The position numbers and the translations under genes were made by a program. Positions 63,151 to 64,000 of a stretch of 64,000 nt of DNA are shown piece after piece. Numbering within the stretch: position 1 is the first letter of the stretch; every line of letters begins with the position of its first letter. Source of the stretch: Vreelandella olivaria (GTDB lineage Bacteria > Pseudomonadota > Gammaproteobacteria > Pseudomonadales > Halomonadaceae); NCBI RefSeq assembly GCF_023507745.1, contig NZ_JALPZO010000112.1, forward strand, positions 124,001-188,000. The letters are read 5' to 3'. Under the pieces are notes generated by a model. The model was not told where the DNA came from. It worked only from the letters and a program-made list of their open reading frames with translations, and searched no databases.

Positions 63151-64000
63151 GTGCCAATCTGGAAAACTACCTTGTCCTCTTTAACAGCCCCTTTATATCA
63201 ATGGATTGATAATGCCGAGGCGCTTGACTCCGCCTGCGAGCAGGTTGTAGATGCACCTGTTCTTGCCTTGGATACCGAGTTTTTTCGGGAAAATACCTTT
63301 TTTCCCATACCGGCACTCATCCAGTTCACCGCAGGGGAGCAGGCTTATTTGGTGGATCCGGTGGTCACTCCCTGTACCGCTGCGTTTCGCCAACTTATGC
63401 AGAATAGCGCGATTAAGTTGCTGCATGCCTGCAGTGAAGACCTGGAGGTTTTTCAGCATTGGGCTGGCATATTGCCAACACCATTAGTCGACACTCAAGT
63501 GGCTCAAGCCTTTCTGGGAGAAACTCCTGGGATGGGTTACCAGAAGCTGGTTGAGCTATGGATGGGTGAAACATTGCCAAAAGAGGAGACACGCTCCAAT
63601 TGGTTAGAGCGTCCATTAACCCCTGCGCAATGTGAATATGCCGCCCTCGATGTAATTTATTTACTGAAAGTGTGGGCATTGCAGTCAGAAAAGCTCTCAG
63701 AGTTAGGGCGGTGCTCATGGGTAGCGGAAGAGTGCGCCACGCTAATCGAACAGGCAGGCAGAAGTGTAGAAAATGATGGCCAGTGGTACACCCGGCATCG
63801 TCAGCTATGGCGGCTTACGCCCCGGCAAATAGAGGCTTATCGCCTGATGACGATATGGCGTGAGGGAGAAACTCGCCGCCGTGACTTACCACGCAATTGG
63901 CTGATGAGTGACAAGCTGCTATTCGCCGTGGCAGAAGCGATGCCCAAAAATCGTTATGAGCTGGCAGAGATTGAAGGCGTTAAGCCTATGCTGGTTAAAA
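63151..64000 (+). CDS. rnd: Ribonuclease D (partial, C-terminus outside window)
   Basis: About 283 residues are present before the window ends. DEDDy exonuclease motifs: VLALDTEFFRENTF (motif I), LLHACSEDLEVF (motif II) and CEYAALDVIYLLKVW (motif III with Tyr). A helical HRDC domain begins near WRLTPRQIEAYRLM. It trims the 3' ends of tRNA and other small RNAs. Start assigned as GTG 63151 because the frame is open only from the recR stop; TTG 63172, preceded by GGAAAA, is equally plausible. Lies 31 bases after recR. Confidence 0.9.
   Translation, partial: MPIWKTTLSSLTAPLYQWIDNAEALDSACEQVVDAPVLALDTEFFRENTFFPIPALIQFTAGEQAYLVDPVVTPCTAAFRQLMQNSAIKLLHACSEDLEVFQHWAGILPTPLVDTQVAQAFLGETPGMGYQKLVELWMGETLPKEETRSNWLERPLTPAQCEYAALDVIYLLKVWALQSEKLSELGRCSWVAEECATLIEQAGRSVENDGQWYTRHRQLWRLTPRQIEAYRLMTIWREGETRRRDLPRNWLMSDKLLFAVAEAMPKNRYELAEIEGVKPMLVK

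Overview
The window is a piece of gammaproteobacterial chromosome of moderate to high G+C. The order gacA/uvrY-uvrC-pgsA-tRNA-Gly-tRNA-Cys-tRNA-Leu, the dnaX-ybaB-recR block, the pyrF/lapB/lapA/ihfB block and the GntR-prpB-prpC-acnD-prpF propionate operon are all gammaproteobacterial. The protein sequences look most like Halomonas and relatives (Halomonadaceae), but that family assignment is an inference made without a database search. Nearly every gene is intact; only the two edge genes (pldA at the left, rnd at the right) are cut.

Layout. 1-10 kb: envelope genes (pldA, a giant MscS-type channel), a TlyA-like RNA methylase, a two-gene unit joining a papain-like cysteine hydrolase candidate to an ATP-grasp ligase, then DUF1820, an SH3 protein and tpm. 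10-15 kb: a YajG-like lipoprotein and the sulfate ABC importer (sbp-cysT-cysW-cysA). 15-25 kb: rpe, type II NADH dehydrogenase, gph, an orphan metal-binding SBP, trpGDC, ydiJ and DUF4202. 25.4-34.4 kb: a complete type I-C CRISPR-Cas locus, all on the minus strand: cas3-cas5-cas8c(cas11c)-cas7-cas4-cas1-cas2-leader-array of 17 repeats-terminator. 34.6-42 kb: serS, a SIMPL protein, an AI-2E family protein, trxA, cysB, cysH and pabB. 42-49 kb: the 2-methylcitrate operon for propionate breakdown, using the AcnD/PrpF route instead of PrpD. 49-64 kb: housekeeping genes (comEA-like, pyrF, lapAB, ihfB, sdhE-ygfX, nadB, four tRNAs, pgsA, uvrC, gacA, argF, grxD, dnaX, ybaB, recR, rnd).

How the genes work together. 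Sulfur assimilation is spread over three places here: the importer at 10.8-14.6 kb, its likely regulator cysB at 38.7 kb, and PAPS reductase cysH next to its electron donor thioredoxin. Chorismate use is split: trpG lies with trpD and trpC but without trpE, and pabB stands alone without pabA, so TrpG may serve both synthases.

Most notable signals: (i) an internal GTG start with a perfect AGGAGG inside cas8c, which would make the small subunit Cas11c; (ii) a textbook A AAA AAG slippery site in dnaX followed one codon later by a -1-frame stop, as in E. coli gamma/tau; (iii) the uncharacterised cysteine-hydrolase/ATP-grasp pair at 4.8-8.1 kb, with papain-like Gln-Cys spacing; (iv) a strong intrinsic terminator at the trailer end of the CRISPR array and a paired leader motif at the other end; (v) operator-like palindromes upstream of the propionate regulator and a terminator-like hairpin before prpF.
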